The position numbers and the translations under genes were made by a program. Below, in pieces: positions 62,067-64,000 of a stretch of DNA of 64,000 bases. The DNA lies in contig JAAKEZ010000007.1 in NCBI GenBank assembly GCA_018475625.1, forward strand, positions 1-64,000, given 5' to 3'. The notes beneath the pieces are model-generated. The model did not search any database and was not told the origin of the DNA. It was given only the letters and a program-made list of their open reading frames with translations. Every line of letters starts with the position of its first letter. Position 1 is the first letter of the stretch. This DNA is from Candidatus Bathyarchaeota archaeon A05DMB-2. Lineage in GTDB: Archaea > Thermoproteota > Bathyarchaeia > Bathyarchaeales > Bathycorpusculaceae.

Positions 62067-62100
62067 ACAAAAGAAAACAATAAAAATAGGAGTGAAGAAA

Positions 62101-62394
62101 ATGACTGAGAATGCAGATGTGATCTTCGTCGGAAACAAACCACCAATGAGCTACGTTCTAGCGATAATCACGAGTCTCTCCTCGGGAAACCTGAATGAGA
62201 TTACGCTGAAAGCACGCGGCCAAGCGATAACCACAGCAGTTGACGTGGCTGAAATAGCCCGAAACCGTTTCGTGAAAGACCTGACAGTAAGCAAGATAAC
62301 TATCGGAACAGCCGAGATGCCGCCGAGAGAAGGAGAGAACAAGAGCAGAATGGTTTCGACGATGGAAATAACGCTGTCCAAAAAACCAAGCTAA
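62101..62394 (+). CDS. alba: DNA/RNA-binding protein Alba
   Basis: A 97-residue Alba. The family core is complete: DVIFVGNKPPMSYVLAIITS (about 5-24) with the Lys13 region used for nucleic-acid contact and acetylation, ITLKARGQAITTAVDVAEIA, and a C-terminal beta pair (KITIGTAEMPPREGENKSRM). ATG 62101 follows GGAGTGA. Alba coats chromosomal DNA and RNA in archaea. A hairpin in the 5' leader suggests extra control. Confidence 0.95.
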   Translation: MTENADVIFVGNKPPMSYVLAIITSLSSGNLNEITLKARGQAITTAVDVAEIARNRFVKDLTVSKITIGTAEMPPREGENKSRMVSTMEITLSKKPS

Positions 62395-62855
62395 AAAAAG
62401 CTACAGAGCAAAGCAAGCAACGACGACACAAACTTCAATCCTTCTTCCATTTTTTAAACCCCGACACAACATCACCGTTTTTCTCAAGACACCTGCCAAA
62501 CATTACACATCTCTACGGAAATCTAAAACGCTTTAATTCAACTTTAGTTACTCCATGCTTCACTCTTAATTATTGAAAAATCTCCATTTTTCCATAATTC
62601 TGCAACTCACAGCACATGCATCCTTTAATTAAGGGAGAGAGCGTGTGCCCCACGCAGATAGTGCAGGAAGCCTCTTTGGAGCCTAATAGAAATACTATGC
62701 AGAAACGATAGAGGGGTCTATCCGTATTGGCGCTTCCCACAACCAATGGCATGCTGAACAGTGACGGTTTGCTTCTTATGAGATACTATCTTCGTTCGCT
62801 TGTTTGTATGCGACGATGTTATATACTGTGCTGGCTTAATGTATCTGTAGGGTGA
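62395..62855. other. Intergenic region containing repeat copy C
   Basis: No protein gene seen. Contents: a palindrome CCTTTAATTAAGG (62621-62633), a hairpin GCGTG/CACGC just after it (62641-62655), the core of copy C (62675-62757) and a TATA-like GTTATATACTG (62818-62828) for the flavodoxin gene. Confidence 0.5.
62675..62757. repeat. Repeated element, copy C (core only, opposite strand)
   Basis: Read on the minus strand it matches the cores of A and B: CAGCATG, GCGCCAATACGGA, CCCCTCTAT, TTTCTGCA and ATTAGGCTCCAAA, in the same order and nearly the same spacing (16 bases between CATG and GCGCC). It carries a perfect GATAGA/TCTATC stem around GGGG where A and B have other pairings. The left block of A and B is not on this side; a similar AT-rich palindrome and hairpin lie at the other end. 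Confidence 0.65.
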
Positions 62856-62861
62856 TTGGGT

Positions 62862-63809
62862 GTGGTGAAGGCTTTAGTTGTTTATTACAGCATGTATGGC
62901 AACACTGAGAAAGTTGCGAAGGCTTTAGCCGCGGGATTAGAAAGTGGCGGTGTCGAAGCTGACGTGGTTAAGGTTGAAGCAGTCCGGCTTGATGAGTTAG
63001 CGGGAGTTGATTTGCTATGTGTTGGAAGCCCTGTGCACGCTTGGAACGCGTCAAAGCCTGTGAAGGAATTTTTGGAGCGATTGAAAAGCGCAGAGGGCTT
63101 GGCTGGCAAGAAGGCGTTTGCGTTTGACACCAAGATGCGGAGCAAGCTGGCTGGGAGCGCTGGAGACAAAATTGAAAGGAGACTTAAGGATATGGGCTTG
63201 ACCATCGCAAAACACAGCGAATCAGCCATTGTATTGGGCAGGGACGGACCACTCGAAGAAGGCGCAGAGGAAACGTTCAAGCAAATAGGCACGGAACTCG
63301 CCAAAAATGTTGTAGCTACAAGGCAGGTTCGAAGGATAAAGGGCATAGTTGTTTATGACACATCTTACGGAAACACCAAGAAAATCGGGGAAACCATCGC
63401 AGAGACACTGAAACAGTCTGGATTAGATGTTGACGTTTTCTATGTGAAAGACGTGAAGAAGTTAAGCGGAAAGGACTACGATTTTCTGGTTCTCGGTTCT
63501 CCGACCAAATTTGGCACGATGAGCTTTGCAGTCAGAGGTTTCTTAGGCGAGGTGAAGAGCGAGGAATGGATGAACAAGCCTTTCGCGGCTTTCGACACTG
63601 AAAATCCCGAGAATGTTGAGCGCGCACAAGCTGAGAATAAAGAATGGAGCGCAGCTGAAAAGATTGCTCACAAACTTAGAGAAAAGAAGATGAATCAACC
63701 GATGCCAGTTCTGAAAGCGCTCGTGATTGGACAAAAAGGACCGATTGTGGATGGCGAAATCGAGCGGACAAAAGACTATGCAAGGCAATTCGCAACTAAA
63801 TTGAAGTAA
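62862..63809 (+). CDS. Tandem double-flavodoxin protein
   Basis: About 315 residues with two complete flavodoxin-like domains: the first (about 1-145) begins VKALVVYYSMYGNTEKVAKA, the second (about 160-310) begins IKGIVVYDTSYGNTKKIGET. Both have the FMN phosphate loop (S/T-x-Y/M-G-N-T) and the later GSP strand (LLCVGSPVHAWNASKP, LVLGSPTKFGTMSFA). GTG 62862 follows GGTGAT. No beta-lactamase-like or rubredoxin partner is fused, unlike FprA. An electron carrier with two FMN sites is likely. Confidence 0.85.
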   Translation: MVKALVVYYSMYGNTEKVAKALAAGLESGGVEADVVKVEAVRLDELAGVDLLCVGSPVHAWNASKPVKEFLERLKSAEGLAGKKAFAFDTKMRSKLAGSAGDKIERRLKDMGLTIAKHSESAIVLGRDGPLEEGAEETFKQIGTELAKNVVATRQVRRIKGIVVYDTSYGNTKKIGETIAETLKQSGLDVDVFYVKDVKKLSGKDYDFLVLGSPTKFGTMSFAVRGFLGEVKSEEWMNKPFAAFDTENPENVERAQAENKEWSAAEKIAHKLREKKMNQPMPVLKALVIGQKGPIVDGEIERTKDYARQFATKLK

Positions 63810-64000
63810 AGTAACGATAGGACATGCGTGAGGCAGCAAACAGAATTCTCCCGCAAGAACGACCGCAAAGAATTTGTGACAATCACTGTAGACTGAAAAA
63901 TTTGCCTTTCCGTTCTCTGCTGTAGACAGCAGCCGCGCACATTTGCAATTCTCAAAAGAGGACAAGTCTTTGTGTTTGTGCACAGGGAACTCATACAGCC
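63810..64000. other. Right-end intergenic region
   Basis: No gene recognised to the window edge. CTGCTGT-AG-ACAGCAG (63917-63932) is a perfect 7-base stem with a two-base loop, possibly a terminator hairpin for the flavodoxin gene. Confidence 0.35.

Noticed and set aside
61843-62070. 75-codon minus-strand frame upstream of alba
   Set aside because: It runs through the alba promoter and leader hairpin and shows no protein pattern.

Overview
The window is a chromosomal segment of an archaeon, most likely from the TACK lineage and probably Bathyarchaeia. Archaeal or eukaryote-type genes support this: ribosomal proteins S25e and S26e, RNA polymerase subunit K, a group II chaperonin (thermosome), Alba, TrmB-type and TrpY-type regulators, an archaeal CDP-alcohol phosphatidyltransferase and a radical SAM enzyme of the tetraether-lipid (Tes/MJ0619) type. 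Starts are a mix of ATG, GTG and TTG. Several genes have a TATA-like box about 25-30 bases before the start and no Shine-Dalgarno site, which fits leaderless transcription. The lineage is inferred from gene content only. I recognised no tRNA, rRNA or CRISPR array.

Layout. (1) 1-6170 looks like the replication and control region of a provirus or integrated plasmid: an SF3 helicase cut by the window edge, an archaeo-eukaryotic primase, small unknown proteins, a divergent winged-helix regulator and a second minus-strand operon headed by an AbrB-type protein. (2) 6300-12730 is a mosaic of accessory genes: two paralogous winged-helix regulators, a tail-fibre-like gene with a coiled-coil partner, tiny ORFs, a GYD-domain gene, a decayed gene and zinc-ribbon proteins. 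(3) 12955-17204 holds secreted or membrane-anchored surface proteins around a transmembrane winged-helix regulator. (4) 17273-29777 carries a TatD-associated radical SAM protein, an MgtA-type P-ATPase, threonine aldolase, a GAF protein, transporters and a presenilin-like membrane protease. (5) 29862-36798 is a peptide ABC transporter (divergent substrate-binding gene, then permease B, permease C, ATPase D, ATPase F) followed by the wreck of a second ATPase gene and a broken MFS gene. (6) 37024-41829 is the condensin operon smc-scpA-scpB. (7) 42267-51750 holds a TrmB regulator divergent from the tetraether-type radical SAM gene, S25e, a cPGS-like GTPase, a DegT aminotransferase, an ATP-NAD kinase-like protein, and trpB2 divergent from trpY. 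(8) 51836-55297 is a surface-protein module with a direct-repeat operator array and a membrane winged-helix protein. (9) 55413-63809 is housekeeping: thermosome, rpoK, a Mut7-C RNase, dihydroorotase, CBS protein, DUF4438, S26e, archaetidylinositol-phosphate-synthase-like enzyme, alba and a double flavodoxin.

The most unusual signals are: a repeated element present three times (18134-18294, 41859-42059, 62675-62757), with a strongly conserved core, changing stems and no intact shared reading frame, so a candidate structured-RNA or small mobile-element family; a substrate-binding protein that reads as a circular permutation of the SBP_bac_5 fold; TGTACA boxes between trpB2 and trpY matching the known TRP box; a 36-base dyad between the TrmB gene and the tetraether gene; three 16-base direct repeats at 21-22 base spacing before a secreted-protein gene; and a zinc-ribbon gene whose only well-placed start codon is ACG.
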